This document shows, piece by piece, positions 42,540-51,666 of a stretch of 64,000 bases of DNA (positions are counted from its first letter, which is position 1; every line of letters starts with the position of its first letter). The DNA comes from Eggerthella lenta DSM 2243 (GTDB taxonomy: Bacteria > Actinomycetota > Coriobacteriia > Coriobacteriales > Eggerthellaceae): positions 558,001 to 622,000 of the forward strand of contig NC_013204.1 in NCBI RefSeq assembly GCF_000024265.1, in the 5' to 3' direction. Below the pieces are notes generated by a model. That model did not search any database. It saw nothing but the letters and a program-made list of their open reading frames with translations, and was not told where the DNA came from. A program made the translations under genes and the position numbers.

Positions 42540-43409
42540 TTAGTACATCAGGACCACTGGGTAGCCCAGCTGGTAGATCAGCACGCGAAACATCACGGAG
42601 GTGGCCAGCGCGCCGATGGCGGCGACGACCATGAGCGTCTTGGAGGCGCCCACCTTCTTCTTCGCCACGAAGGCGCAGGCCGCAGCCACGATCACGGAGA
42701 CGATGGAGCCCCAGAACATGGGCGCTCCCGCGCCGGACACCATGACGGTCATCAGGCTGTCGACGTGCGTGGGGGCCGTGGTCATCGATGTCGGGTCGGC
42801 GTAGTAGCCGAATTGCGCGATCTTCGCCATGGCGCAGGCGATGACGAACACCACGTCGGCCACGATCTGCACGAGGGCCGCGATGAACGTCAGCTGGATG
42901 CCCGTCGCCTCGACGGCCTCGTCCTTCTTCAGGATGGAGATCAGCCAGACGGCCGCGGCGCCCAGGAGGCACGCGTTGCCCAGATAGAACGCCACGAGCG
43001 CCAGGCCCCACGCGGGACGGGCCGGCATGAGGTAGGAGTGCGCGGTGGCGACCATCATGAGCACGGCAACCGCGAGGGTCGCCCAGGCCAGCGCCTTGGG
43101 AACGGGCTTGCCGCCTCGAAGGACCACGAACCATGCGACGATGACGATGGCCAGCGCCACGCATCCGATGAGCTCCTGGGTGATGCCCGACGTGATGTGC
43201 CCGAAGCCGTTGAAGATGCGCTCCCAGTGCTCGAGGTGCAGGAAGGCTCCGATGCCGCCTACCACCAGCGAGACGGCGGACGTGATGAGCGCGGTCATCT
43301 GCAGGTTCCTGCCCTGGCCCTTGAGCGCCAGGATGGACATGCCGCCCAGCGTGCCGCAGGTCAAGCATACGAACAGCGTGAAGATGACGAGAGGCCACTG
43401 CGTTTCCAT
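42540..43409 (-). CDS. DmsC-like membrane anchor of the dehydroxylase operon
   Basis: A 289-residue membrane protein with about eight helices and a DmsC-like layout (FLHLEHWERIFNGFGHITSG after helix two, ATAHSYLMPARPAWG in a loop). Its ATG overlaps the stop of the Fe-S gene in a TAATG arrangement. It likely transfers electrons from quinol to the Fe-S subunit at 43409-44041. Confidence 0.88.
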   Translation of the reverse strand: METQWPLVIFTLFVCLTCGTLGGMSILALKGQGRNLQMTALITSAVSLVVGGIGAFLHLEHWERIFNGFGHITSGITQELIGCVALAIVIVAWFVVLRGGKPVPKALAWATLAVAVLMMVATAHSYLMPARPAWGLALVAFYLGNACLLGAAAVWLISILKKDEAVEATGIQLTFIAALVQIVADVVFVIACAMAKIAQFGYYADPTSMTTAPTHVDSLMTVMVSGAGAPMFWGSIVSVIVAAACAFVAKKKVGASKTLMVVAAIGALATSVMFRVLIYQLGYPVVLMY

Positions 43410-44041
43410 TACTCATCACCTCCTTCCCAGTGATGGTCGCGTAGGATGTAGGAGTACGACGGCTTGTTGCCCACGTCGGGCAGCTTGTGCACGTCGGCGT
43501 CGGTGAACGGCTCCAGGAACTCCACCATCTTGCGGCGCTTGCCCAGCGGGTCCTCGGAGCCCTCGAACGACTCGTAGCCGGCCTCGGTGTCGCCGATCCA
43601 GCGGGCGTTGCCGCCGCACTGGCTGACGCACTGGGGCAGCTCGCCCTGCGACAGCTTCTGCTCGCACAGCGTGCACTTCTCGACGACCTTCTCCTCCTCG
43701 TTGAGGTAGCGGACGCCGTAGGGGCAGGCCATGACGCAGAACTGGCAGCCGATGCACTTCTCCTTGTCGATCTGGATGGAGCCGTCCTCGGCCACGTGCG
43801 ACGCCTCGGTGGGGCACACCTTCACGCACTCGGGGTTCTCGCAGTGCTGGCAGCTGATGGGCAGGAAGTACATGTACACGTCGGGGTACTGCCCTGATCC
43901 GCCCGGGATGGGGTTCGGCCCCACGCGCACCACTTTGTTCCAGTAGCTGCCGATGGGCACGTTGTTGACCGCCTTGCAGGCGACCGAGCACGCCAGGCAG
44001 CCCACGCACCGGTTGAGGTCGGTGATGATAGCCTTCGTCAT
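43409..44041 (-). CDS. Ferredoxin subunit of the dehydroxylase operon
   Basis: A 210-residue protein with CVGCLACSVACKA, CQHCENPECVKVCP, CIGCQFCVMACPYG and CTLCEQKL...CVSQCGG motifs, four [4Fe-4S] sites. A GAAGGGAGGGAG ribosome site is present. It starts three bases after the stop of the Mo enzyme. The gene order Mo enzyme, Fe-S, membrane anchor matches known catechol dehydroxylase loci. Confidence 0.92.
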   Translation of the reverse strand: MTKAIITDLNRCVGCLACSVACKAVNNVPIGSYWNKVVRVGPNPIPGGSGQYPDVYMYFLPISCQHCENPECVKVCPTEASHVAEDGSIQIDKEKCIGCQFCVMACPYGVRYLNEEEKVVEKCTLCEQKLSQGELPQCVSQCGGNARWIGDTEAGYESFEGSEDPLGKRRKMVEFLEPFTDADVHKLPDVGNKPSYSYILRDHHWEGGDE

Positions 44042-44044
44042 GGT

Positions 44045-47000
44045 TTACTCCCTCCCTTCGTAGGTAGGCAGCCATTCCTTCAGACGGGGGTCGTCGGAGG
44101 TATGGATGATGGGCGTGCCGGTGGAGTCGCACGGCACGGGGTTGTTGAACGGCGAGTTCTCGGGCGTGGCCTTGTAGATCTTCACCTGGTAGGCGCGCAG
44201 GTTGGATGTGCCGGAGTGCGGATCCTGGGCGTAGTGGTCGATCAGCTGGTTCACCTGGGAGAACTGCCAGCCGTGGCCGGCGTCCTTCACCTCGGGGTAC
44301 CACCACGTGTGCTCGAGGTTGATGACGTCTTCCTTCACGCCGTAGTACAGGTCGGCCACTTCGCGGATCTTGCCCCATTCGGTTTCGATCCACACCCAGT
44401 CGCCCTGCTCGATGCCGTACTCGGCGGCCGTCTTCGGGTTGATCTCCACGCGCGGCACGGGCCACAGCTCGCGGCACCAGGGCAGCTGACGATGCTCGGA
44501 GTGGAAGTACACCGGGATGCGACGGCCGGTGGTGGCGGTCAGCGGGTACTCCTTGATGCGGTCGCCGTCCTTCGGGCCGTGAGGCGGCTCGGTGTAGGTG
44601 GGAAGCCTCCACTCGGGATGGTCGGGATGGTGCGATTCCATGACGGTGGACCAGATCTCCTGCTTCATCGTCGGGGTGAACCAGCCCGGCTTCCAGTCGC
44701 CGATGCCCTTGCCGGCCGTGTAGTCGAGGCGGCCCCACACGCGGTCGCGTGCGCGCATCGCGCCGGTCTGGTAGCGGCGGTACGTGCCCCAGTTGCGCGG
44801 CTCGATGTCCTTCGCCTGCCACCAGCCGTGCTCCTGGAAGGCCTTGACGTACTCGTCCCACGTCTTGTACTTGGGCGTGACCTCGGCCATCGGAACGCCG
44901 TGGCGCTCGAACGTGGGCTTGCCGTTCTCGACGTGCCACGTGGTGTAGGTCAGCTCGTCGTCGGTGAGCAGCTTGATGGAGTCGTCCAGCTGCCAGTTGA
45001 TGTCGGGCCACTCGTTGCCCGGCTCGTCGGTCCACTTCCAGTTCATGCGGCGGGCGAGGTCCATGACGATCTCGGGATCGTACTTGGCTTCCGCGGGCGG
45101 CTGCACGCACTTGACCGTGGCGCCCATGGCGCCGGCGGAACCTTGGCTGGCGCGCGGCGAGTTGAGCTCGATCCAATGGGCCACCGGCAGGATGATGTCG
45201 GCGGTGTCGTTCTGCGGCGTGTGCCACAGGTTGAGGTCCACGTAGAAGTCAAGCGAGCACAGGGCCTCCCAGGCGCGCGTGGTGTTCGTCTGGCTCATGA
45301 AGTTGCCGGACTCGTTCCAGAGGGCGCGCACCGGGTAGGGGTCGCCCGTGATGACGGCGTCCCACAGCGAATGGCTGTCGCACCAGTACTGCCACCAGCC
45401 CAGAAGCGGGAACTTGTCGATGCCGATCTGCTTGCGGTTGACTTCCTCCGGCGGGGTGGTGGCGCCGGGGGCCCAGGCGCTGAAGCCCTGGAGGTCGCCG
45501 TCGATGGGGACGATGGTCGGGCCGCGGTTGCCGCCCGGGGTGTCCATGTTGCCGGTGATGCCCACGAGGTTGTCGAAGGCGCTGCAGTTCTGGATGGCGC
45601 TGCAGAAGTGCTCGACCGCCAGCATGTACTGGATGCCGCCGTTGCCGTAGCCGGTGGACGGGTCGATGCGCGTGCCGTAGGCCGTGGCCGCCGCCTCGAT
45701 CTCGGAGGCGGGGATGCCGGTGATCTCGGCCGCCACCTCGGGCTTGTACTCGGCGGCGCGGGCCTTGTAGTGCTCCCACACCGGCTTGACCTTCACGGTC
45801 TTGCCGTCCTTCAGCGTGATCTCGAACTCGCCTTCCAGCGCGGGGTCGATGGCGGGGTCGAACGGCATGGGATCGGGCAGCCAGCCCTGCGTCTGGCCCG
45901 GCAGCAGGTTGTCCTGCGCGGCCTCGCGGCCTTGGCGCGCCTTCTCGGAGTCGTAGTTCTCGCCCTCCCAGAAGCCGCCGGTCTCGTCGATGACGCCTTC
46001 CTGGTCGGCGTTGAACCAGGTGAACGCGCCGTACTCGTGCTCGACGCCCTCGGCCTTCAGCTTCTCCCAGTTGTTGTCGTACACGAGGAACTTATAGGGG
46101 CTGCCGCCCTCCTTGATGTCGCTTTCCTTGAGCAGCGCGGTTTTCACGTCCCAGTAGGAACCGTCGGTGCGCACGGTGGGGAAGCCGGAGGGCTCCATGT
46201 CCTCGCACACGAGGAACGGGGCGTTCGTCCACTTCTTCACGTACAGCTCGTCGTAGAGCTTCTTCTCGATGATGACGTTCGTCCAGGCCAGGGCCAGGGC
46301 GCCGTCGGTGCCGGGGCGCAGGTGCTGCCAGTAGTCGGCTTCCTTGCCCATGTTGGCCATGCGGGGGTCGACGCTGATGTGCACGTCGGCGCGCGATGCC
46401 ACGTCCACCGTGGTGCGGCAGGAGTCGTCGTAGTTGGACAGCTCGGACGCGCCGCCCCACTGCACGTACACTTTCGGGCGCGTGATGGTTTCCATCCACG
46501 ACATGGCGAACTGCGACACCATGGTGGTGGCGAAGTGGCGCGGGCCCTTGCAGATCTGCCAGGCCTCAACGTTGTTCGGCGTTTCCAGCATGTTCTTCAG
46601 GATGGACTCCGAGTGCATGCACCAGATGCGCGACGTGCCCACCTGGCAGGCGATGGCCTCGCCGCCGTGCTTCGCCTTGATGTCCATGAAGTTGTCCACG
46701 ATGGACTGCATGGCCTCGTCCCACGAGATGCGCTGCCAGCCGGGCTCCTCGCCCTTCGGGTTCGTGCGCTTCATGGGATAGTGCAGACGGTCGGGGTGGT
46801 ACGCCGCCTGGATGGACGACTGCGACTTCGTGCAGCAGTTGCCCATGGACTGGAACGCTCCCTCGTCGCCCTCGACGCGTATGGCCCGCCCGTTCTGGAC
46901 GATGACCTTGACGCCGCACTCCATCTTGCCGCAGCCGCGGCAGCACGTTTTCACGGCCACGGTGTCGTTGCCGGACACGCTGCTGTACGTCTCTTCGGCC

Positions 47001-47098
47001 AGCGCGGTGTGCGTCGAAGCGCCGAACGCCGCGGCTGCCGCACCGGTGATGGCGGCGGTCTTGACGAACGTGCGTCGTGACATGGTCAGGTTACCCAT
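44045..47098 (-). CDS. dadh: Catechol-dehydroxylase-type molybdenum enzyme (dopamine dehydroxylase-like)
   Basis: A 1017-residue Tat-exported enzyme (MSRRTFVKT at residues 6-14). C53, C56, C61 and C88 or C89 fit the [4Fe-4S] site, and C183 (QICKGPRHF) is the likely Mo ligand. Length, the Fe-S and DmsC-like partners, and the divergent membrane LuxR regulator match the Mo-dependent catechol dehydroxylases described in Eggerthella and Gordonibacter, which remove the para hydroxyl of dopamine and related catechols. Published work links position 506 of the dopamine enzyme (Arg active, Ser inactive) to activity. By simple count residue 506 here is Ser, codon AGC. Assignment to the dopamine enzyme rather than a sister dehydroxylase is tentative. 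GGAGGAGG precedes the ATG. Confidence 0.75.
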   Translation of the reverse strand: MGNLTMSRRTFVKTAAITGAAAAAFGASTHTALAEETYSSVSGNDTVAVKTCCRGCGKMECGVKVIVQNGRAIRVEGDEGAFQSMGNCCTKSQSSIQAAYHPDRLHYPMKRTNPKGEEPGWQRISWDEAMQSIVDNFMDIKAKHGGEAIACQVGTSRIWCMHSESILKNMLETPNNVEAWQICKGPRHFATTMVSQFAMSWMETITRPKVYVQWGGASELSNYDDSCRTTVDVASRADVHISVDPRMANMGKEADYWQHLRPGTDGALALAWTNVIIEKKLYDELYVKKWTNAPFLVCEDMEPSGFPTVRTDGSYWDVKTALLKESDIKEGGSPYKFLVYDNNWEKLKAEGVEHEYGAFTWFNADQEGVIDETGGFWEGENYDSEKARQGREAAQDNLLPGQTQGWLPDPMPFDPAIDPALEGEFEITLKDGKTVKVKPVWEHYKARAAEYKPEVAAEITGIPASEIEAAATAYGTRIDPSTGYGNGGIQYMLAVEHFCSAIQNCSAFDNLVGITGNMDTPGGNRGPTIVPIDGDLQGFSAWAPGATTPPEEVNRKQIGIDKFPLLGWWQYWCDSHSLWDAVITGDPYPVRALWNESGNFMSQTNTTRAWEALCSLDFYVDLNLWHTPQNDTADIILPVAHWIELNSPRASQGSAGAMGATVKCVQPPAEAKYDPEIVMDLARRMNWKWTDEPGNEWPDINWQLDDSIKLLTDDELTYTTWHVENGKPTFERHGVPMAEVTPKYKTWDEYVKAFQEHGWWQAKDIEPRNWGTYRRYQTGAMRARDRVWGRLDYTAGKGIGDWKPGWFTPTMKQEIWSTVMESHHPDHPEWRLPTYTEPPHGPKDGDRIKEYPLTATTGRRIPVYFHSEHRQLPWCRELWPVPRVEINPKTAAEYGIEQGDWVWIETEWGKIREVADLYYGVKEDVINLEHTWWYPEVKDAGHGWQFSQVNQLIDHYAQDPHSGTSNLRAYQVKIYKATPENSPFNNPVPCDSTGTPIIHTSDDPRLKEWLPTYEGRE

Positions 47099-47285
47099 AC
47101 TCCTCCTCCTTCTTTCTCCTCGTTCTCGTCTTGCTCGTCTTCGTTCGGGCGATCGGGGAGGGGGGCTTCCGGGCGAAGCCTCGGGCTCCGGACCGGTGCA
47201 AAGTCCCCGTGTCGCTTGGGTTGACCATACGGATGCGAGGGGATGCAGAGCATCGTTCAAAGGTTGGAAAGCGGGTTCGACCGCA

Positions 47286-47422
47286 TCATAAATTCTTATG
47301 ATCTTGTGATCATGAAAAAATCGATGACGATTTGAACTGGAAAAACATCAAACGAAGGTCATAAACTATTCTGAAACTAGAATAACTTCCTCAAAGAGGG
47401 ATGCTCATCTTTTCCGTATAAT
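47286..47422. promoter_or_regulatory. Divergent promoter with three inverted repeats
   Basis: The 387-base gap is strongly AT-rich around 47280-47420. It contains TCATAA-ATTC-TTATGA (47286-47301), ATGATC-TTGT-GATCAT (47298-47313) and TATTCT-GAAACT-AGAATA (47367-47384). A plus-strand TATAAT (47417-47422) lacks a -35, and the third repeat is centred about 53 bases before the expected start, a position suited to a LuxR-type activator. The first repeat overlaps a possible minus-strand TATGAT (47290-47285) for the dehydroxylase operon. Confidence 0.5.
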
Positions 47423-47485
47423 CGAACCCGTCGACAGAGGGGTCGGCGCGAGCGACGTTCCGTACGGGCTCACAGGGGGTGGGGC

Positions 47486-48952
47486 ATGGAAAAGCTTCGG
47501 AGTGCATGGGATACTGCGTTGGGGACGAGCCTTTCCCTCACGCGCATCGCGGGTGCGGCCTTGCAATGGCTTTGGATGCTCATGATGTTCTACAGCATCG
47601 TGCCGTACGGCTTCTCGTCGGACGTGCGCGGCTCGCTGTACGTCAGCCTGATCATATCGCTGGTGGCCATGGTGGTGACCATGCTGTTCGTCTCCGTCAT
47701 CGTGCGGCGCGAGCGGGTGAGCGGCAACCGCTCCATCGTGCTGGGATCGGCCATCATGATGAGCGCGGGCAGCGTGCTCACGCCGTTCTCCGATCCTACC
47801 ACGCCCGTCGGCATGCTGGTGCTGGGCCTGAGCGCGGTCATGACCGGCACGGGCTCGGCCGTGCTGTTCTTGTGCTGGATCGAGCTCGAGTCGGGGCTGG
47901 GAGGCCGCTTGGCGCTTGTGGAGCTTGCCTCGTCGCTGTGCATCGCGTTCGTCGTGGGGTTCTTGCTGATCGTAGGGCCGGCGATACCCGTCATCGTGCT
48001 CATCGTTGTCATGCCCGTGCTTTCGGCGGCAGCTCTCAGGCGCAGCGCGCCCGATACGCCGCAGCTGCCGCGCGAGCCCGAGCAGCCTTTGTCGCGCCAT
48101 ACGGCGACCCTGTTCGCGAAGGCGCTTCTGGGCGCGGTGCTCATCGGCATGTTGATGGGGTTCTTCGACGTGGTGTCGGGGTTCAAAACCTACGAGGTGC
48201 AGGACATCTTCGGCACGTACCTGTTTCTGGCGGGCTTCATCGGAGCGTTGGCCGTCTGCCTGATAGCCGTGTTCCTGCAGCGCGACAGCGTGTTCTTCTC
48301 GTACCGCGTCTCCATGCTGATGCTGTGCTTGGGGTGCTTGTCCACGCCGTTTATGGCCGACAACAACACGTATTCGAGCGCGCTTATCTTCGGCGGCTAC
48401 CACTGCTTCGTGCTGGTGCTGTGCGTGGTGTGCATCGACGTGGCGTCCAGCTTCCGTGTGAGCCCGGCGCGGACGATCGGCCTGGGGTTCGTGGCGCTGT
48501 ACGGCGGCGAGACTGCAGGCCAGCTGTTCGCCCATTCGCTGGAGGCGACCGGGGTCAGCATGTTCGACCTTACGCTGGTCACGCTGGTGGCCGTGTCGCT
48601 GCTGTTCATCGCGCATTTGTTCCTGTTCACGGAGACCGACCTCATCAAAATCGGCATCGGCGAGGTCAGCCTGATGGGCACGGTGCCCGAAGAGGCCGCC
48701 GACGACCCGGCCGACCCGGTGGATCCGTGTGCGCTGATCGCGGAGCGCTTCGCCCTGTCGCCGCGCGAGACCGATGTGCTTCCGCTGCTGCTGGAGGGGC
48801 GCACCATCTCGCGCATCCAGGAGACGCTGTTCATCTCGGCGGGTACGGTGAGCACGCACATCCGCCACATCTACCAGAAGACGGGCGTGGACAACCGCCA
48901 AGAGCTCATCGACCTGGCCCACGAGACGGCCGCGCAGGACGAGGCGGTCTGA
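47486..48952 (+). CDS. LuxR-family regulator with membrane domain (dehydroxylase unit)
   Basis: A 488-residue protein with about twelve hydrophobic helices starting near LTRIAGAALQWLWMLMMF, and a C-terminal LuxR HTH (LSPRETDVLPLLLEGRTISR ... GTVSTHIRHIYQKTGVDNRQ). GGGGGTGGGG precedes the ATG. Position and type match regulators that induce catechol dehydroxylase operons in response to their substrate. The ligand is not predictable from sequence. Confidence 0.9.
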   Translation: MEKLRSAWDTALGTSLSLTRIAGAALQWLWMLMMFYSIVPYGFSSDVRGSLYVSLIISLVAMVVTMLFVSVIVRRERVSGNRSIVLGSAIMMSAGSVLTPFSDPTTPVGMLVLGLSAVMTGTGSAVLFLCWIELESGLGGRLALVELASSLCIAFVVGFLLIVGPAIPVIVLIVVMPVLSAAALRRSAPDTPQLPREPEQPLSRHTATLFAKALLGAVLIGMLMGFFDVVSGFKTYEVQDIFGTYLFLAGFIGALAVCLIAVFLQRDSVFFSYRVSMLMLCLGCLSTPFMADNNTYSSALIFGGYHCFVLVLCVVCIDVASSFRVSPARTIGLGFVALYGGETAGQLFAHSLEATGVSMFDLTLVTLVAVSLLFIAHLFLFTETDLIKIGIGEVSLMGTVPEEAADDPADPVDPCALIAERFALSPRETDVLPLLLEGRTISRIQETLFISAGTVSTHIRHIYQKTGVDNRQELIDLAHETAAQDEAV

Positions 48953-48956
48953 GGCG

Positions 48957-49523
48957 ATGGAGACGGCGTATCTGCACGAGTTCGCGAAGGTGGCCGAGTG
49001 CGGCAGCTTCACGGCGGCTGCGCGCGAGCTGCATCTGACGCAGTCGACGCTGAGCAAGCACGTGGCCTTGTTGGAGCGCGAATTCGGGGCCGACCTGTTC
49101 GTACGCGACCGCAGCGGCGTGAGCCTGACCGAGGCGGGCGGCGTGCTGTACGCGCAGGCGCGGCAGATGGAGAAGCTGCTGCGCGCCACCGAGCTGCTGG
49201 TGCGCGCGGCGCGCGACGGGCAGGCTGCGGGCTCGACTGCCGGTGTCGCGGCGGGCGAGGGTGCTGTCGACGGCTCGCCCGCGGCCGCGGGGGACATGGC
49301 GCTGCGCTGCAAGTGCCGGCTCGCGGCCGAGCGCTGCGGGCTCGACCGGCGCGAGCTGGGCGCGCTCATCCTGTACGTGGAGGAGCACGGCTTCGAGACG
49401 ATCCAGGGCGAGCTGGCGCTGACGCGCGACGAGGTGGCCGACGTGCTGGGCAGCGTGTACCGCAAGCTGGGCGTGGGCGACAAGCAGGAGGCGCTCGATT
49501 TCATCCATTCCGTTTCGGAATGA
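48957..49523 (+). CDS. Small LysR-type / LuxR-like double-HTH protein
   Basis: A 188-residue protein. Residues 1-65 are a LysR-family winged HTH (FAKVAECGSFTAAARELHLT ... GADLFVRDRSGVSLTEAG). The LysR effector domain is missing. After an Ala/Gly linker, residues 130-186 resemble a LuxR HTH: DRRELGALILYVEEHG and then VYRKLGVGDKQEALDFI. It follows the membrane LuxR gene by four bases and is probably cotranscribed. A two-headed DNA-binding protein without a ligand domain is unusual. It may act with the LuxR partner at the same promoter. Confidence 0.8.
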   Translation: METAYLHEFAKVAECGSFTAAARELHLTQSTLSKHVALLEREFGADLFVRDRSGVSLTEAGGVLYAQARQMEKLLRATELLVRAARDGQAAGSTAGVAAGEGAVDGSPAAAGDMALRCKCRLAAERCGLDRRELGALILYVEEHGFETIQGELALTRDEVADVLGSVYRKLGVGDKQEALDFIHSVSE

Positions 49524-49632
49524 TGGTAGACGCGCCCGCGGCGGTTGGGCATACTGCGTAGAAGTGAAAGCGCTATGAAGCTGGGGGGCTTCGAGCAAAG
49601 GGCTTCATCCGAAGAATGGATGGAGACCGAAT

Positions 49633-51495
49633 ATGAGTGCTTGTACTGCTGCGTCCGTCGAAGACGCGGCGAACAATCTTCTTGAGGAACTGAATAGCGG
49701 CGCGAAGTGCTTGTGCGTGGAGCACGATGCGTCCGACGACGTTGCGCCGGCGTTGCTGCGCGCGGCTCGCGCTCGCGTCGAGGCGGGGTCGAACGTGCGC
49801 GTCGTGTGCGCCGACGCCGTTGCAGCCGCGCGCTTTCGGGCGCTTGCGGCCGACGATCCGCTGCTGGGCGCGCTCGACGTGGTGTCGGTGCGCGAGCTGG
49901 CCCTCTCGATTCTGGGCGATGCGCGGGTCGGCGACGCCGTGGGACGCGACGCGCGCGTGCTGGACGAGAACGAGCTGGCCGTGCTCATGGAGGACGTGAA
50001 GGTGAGCGGCCTCAAGCCGGGCCGGCTGCGCGAGATGCTCAAGTTCTTCTACAAGAGCATCAGCGACTGCGCCGACGATGACGAGCGCTGGCTGATCACC
50101 GCCGAAGAGCAGACCGTGCACGCCATCCTCACCGAGAACCTGGAGGCGCGCCGCGCGCTGCTGCCGTGCGAGGTTTCGTCGCTGGCGTATCGCGGCCTTG
50201 TGAAAGCCGAGGTCGAGCGCGAGCCGCTGACGCTGGTGGCAGACGACTTTGGGTCGCTCAGCAAGGCGTCGCAGCGCCTCGTGCGCCATCTGGCGACGGA
50301 CGGCCTCGTGGCGGCCGGCCGCACGCTGGCCTCGTCCAGCTCCGAGGAGCCGTACCCGTGCTTCGACGGGTTCCGCGCGCTTGCCGACGAGGCCGACTGC
50401 CTGGTGACGCTGGCGTGCGAGCGGCCGGCCGCGGCGCGCGAGTCCCGCGCGCTGGACGACCCGGCGGCCGAGTTCGCGTTCGCGGCGGCGTCCGTGGGGG
50501 AGTGCCTGGTCGATGGCTTCCGGCCAGGCGACGTGGCTGTGGCCGTGCCGAACGCCGCTTGGGGCGAGCGCATCGCCGCCGAGCTGGAAGGGCGCGGCAT
50601 CGCCGTGGAGCGCGGGTTCGACAGCGGGAAGATAAAGGGCGACCCGCGCACCGAGGGCCGTTACGCCGACCTCAAGCTGGCCGCGTTCCTGCGGTTGTAC
50701 CTCGATCCGCACGATTTCACGTCGCTGCGCTCGTGGCTGGGGTTCGGCGATTGGCTGCTGCGCTCCGATGCGTTTTTGGAGCTGATGGCGTACGCGCGCG
50801 ACCATGAGACGACCGTGCCCGAAGCCGTGGCGCAGCTGCGCACGCAGCGCGACGCCGACCGCTCCTCGACGATCTTCGGGAAGTTCGACGGCCCGCTGGA
50901 CGAGCTGGACGAGCTGCTGCGCGCCTGCGCTGGCGGGTTGTCGCGCGATGCTGCCGTAGCGCTGTTCGAAGCGCACGGAATGCCGTTGTCCCCGCGCCAC
51001 GTGGAGCTGCTGGGCGACGACCCTGCGCATGCGGACATCGAGCGCCTGGCGCGCTGCGGGTTCGCGAAGCCGGTGGAGAACGTCGCGCGCGACGCCGTGC
51101 ATGTGGTCTCCTATGCGCGCTGCCACGGGCGCCATGTGCGCACGGTGTTCGTCACCGGCCTGGTGAACGGCTTCTTGCCGGCGAACGACGCCGTGGACGA
51201 CAAGTTCACCATCGACCATCGGCGCGTGGCGCTCGAACGCGAGCGCGCGCTGTTCCTGGACGTGCTGTCCTGCGCGAGCGAACGAGCGGTATGCACGCGC
51301 TTCGTGCGCGACCTTTTAGAGAACACCGCGCTCACCAAAGTGCAGACCTCGCGCGTGTTCGTGCGCGACGGCGAGCGCTTCGCGCGCGTGACGCCGTCGG
51401 AGTTCGCGTCGCTGACCGACGAGGTGCTCTCTCCTGCGCCCGACGCGCCCCGCGAGCTGCCGACAAAGGTGCTGTATAACGTTTCGACGGTCTGA
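49633..51495 (+). CDS. UvrD/PcrA-like protein with degenerate ATPase motifs
   Basis: A 620-residue protein that follows the superfamily I helicase layout. A VRVVCADAVAAARFRAL segment resembles motif Ia and VVSVRELALSIL resembles Ib. VADDFGSLSKASQRLV stands where the DExx box should be, and GLVNGFLP followed by ERERALFLDVLSCASE resembles motifs V-VI. The N-terminal Walker A (GxGKT) is absent; GAKCLCVEHD occupies its place. The protein is therefore probably inactive as an ATPase. GGAGACC precedes the ATG. It heads a cluster of chaperone and Fe-S genes, an unexpected context, and its role is unknown. Confidence 0.75.
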   Translation: MSACTAASVEDAANNLLEELNSGAKCLCVEHDASDDVAPALLRAARARVEAGSNVRVVCADAVAAARFRALAADDPLLGALDVVSVRELALSILGDARVGDAVGRDARVLDENELAVLMEDVKVSGLKPGRLREMLKFFYKSISDCADDDERWLITAEEQTVHAILTENLEARRALLPCEVSSLAYRGLVKAEVEREPLTLVADDFGSLSKASQRLVRHLATDGLVAAGRTLASSSSEEPYPCFDGFRALADEADCLVTLACERPAAARESRALDDPAAEFAFAAASVGECLVDGFRPGDVAVAVPNAAWGERIAAELEGRGIAVERGFDSGKIKGDPRTEGRYADLKLAAFLRLYLDPHDFTSLRSWLGFGDWLLRSDAFLELMAYARDHETTVPEAVAQLRTQRDADRSSTIFGKFDGPLDELDELLRACAGGLSRDAAVALFEAHGMPLSPRHVELLGDDPAHADIERLARCGFAKPVENVARDAVHVVSYARCHGRHVRTVFVTGLVNGFLPANDAVDDKFTIDHRRVALERERALFLDVLSCASERAVCTRFVRDLLENTALTKVQTSRVFVRDGERFARVTPSEFASLTDEVLSPAPDAPRELPTKVLYNVSTV

Positions 51496-51630
51496 CGACC
51501 GTCGAACCTGCTCGACGCTGCGACTTCGCGGGGCGCCCGTCCTTGGCACGATCCCGAAAGCTCGCGTACCGAAGTACGCTTCGCCTTCGCGATCCCGCCA
51601 ATGTCGGGCACCGCGCGAACCCTCGCTGAC
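51483..51630 (+). repeat. Structured intergenic element, copy A
   Basis: Starts with a 10-bp hairpin (51483-51492 with 51497-51506) that overlaps the end of the UvrD-like gene, then CTGCTCGACGCTGCG. A long imperfect stem follows, with arms near 51532-51545 and 51598-51611. An apical hairpin GCGTAC-CGAA-GTACGC lies at 51564-51579. The element closes with CCTCGCTGAC. Copy B at 57568-57716 has the same plan with differing but still pairing arms. Confidence 0.65.
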
Positions 51631-51666
51631 TTTATCTGACAAGTGAGCTTGAAAGGACTGATAGAT

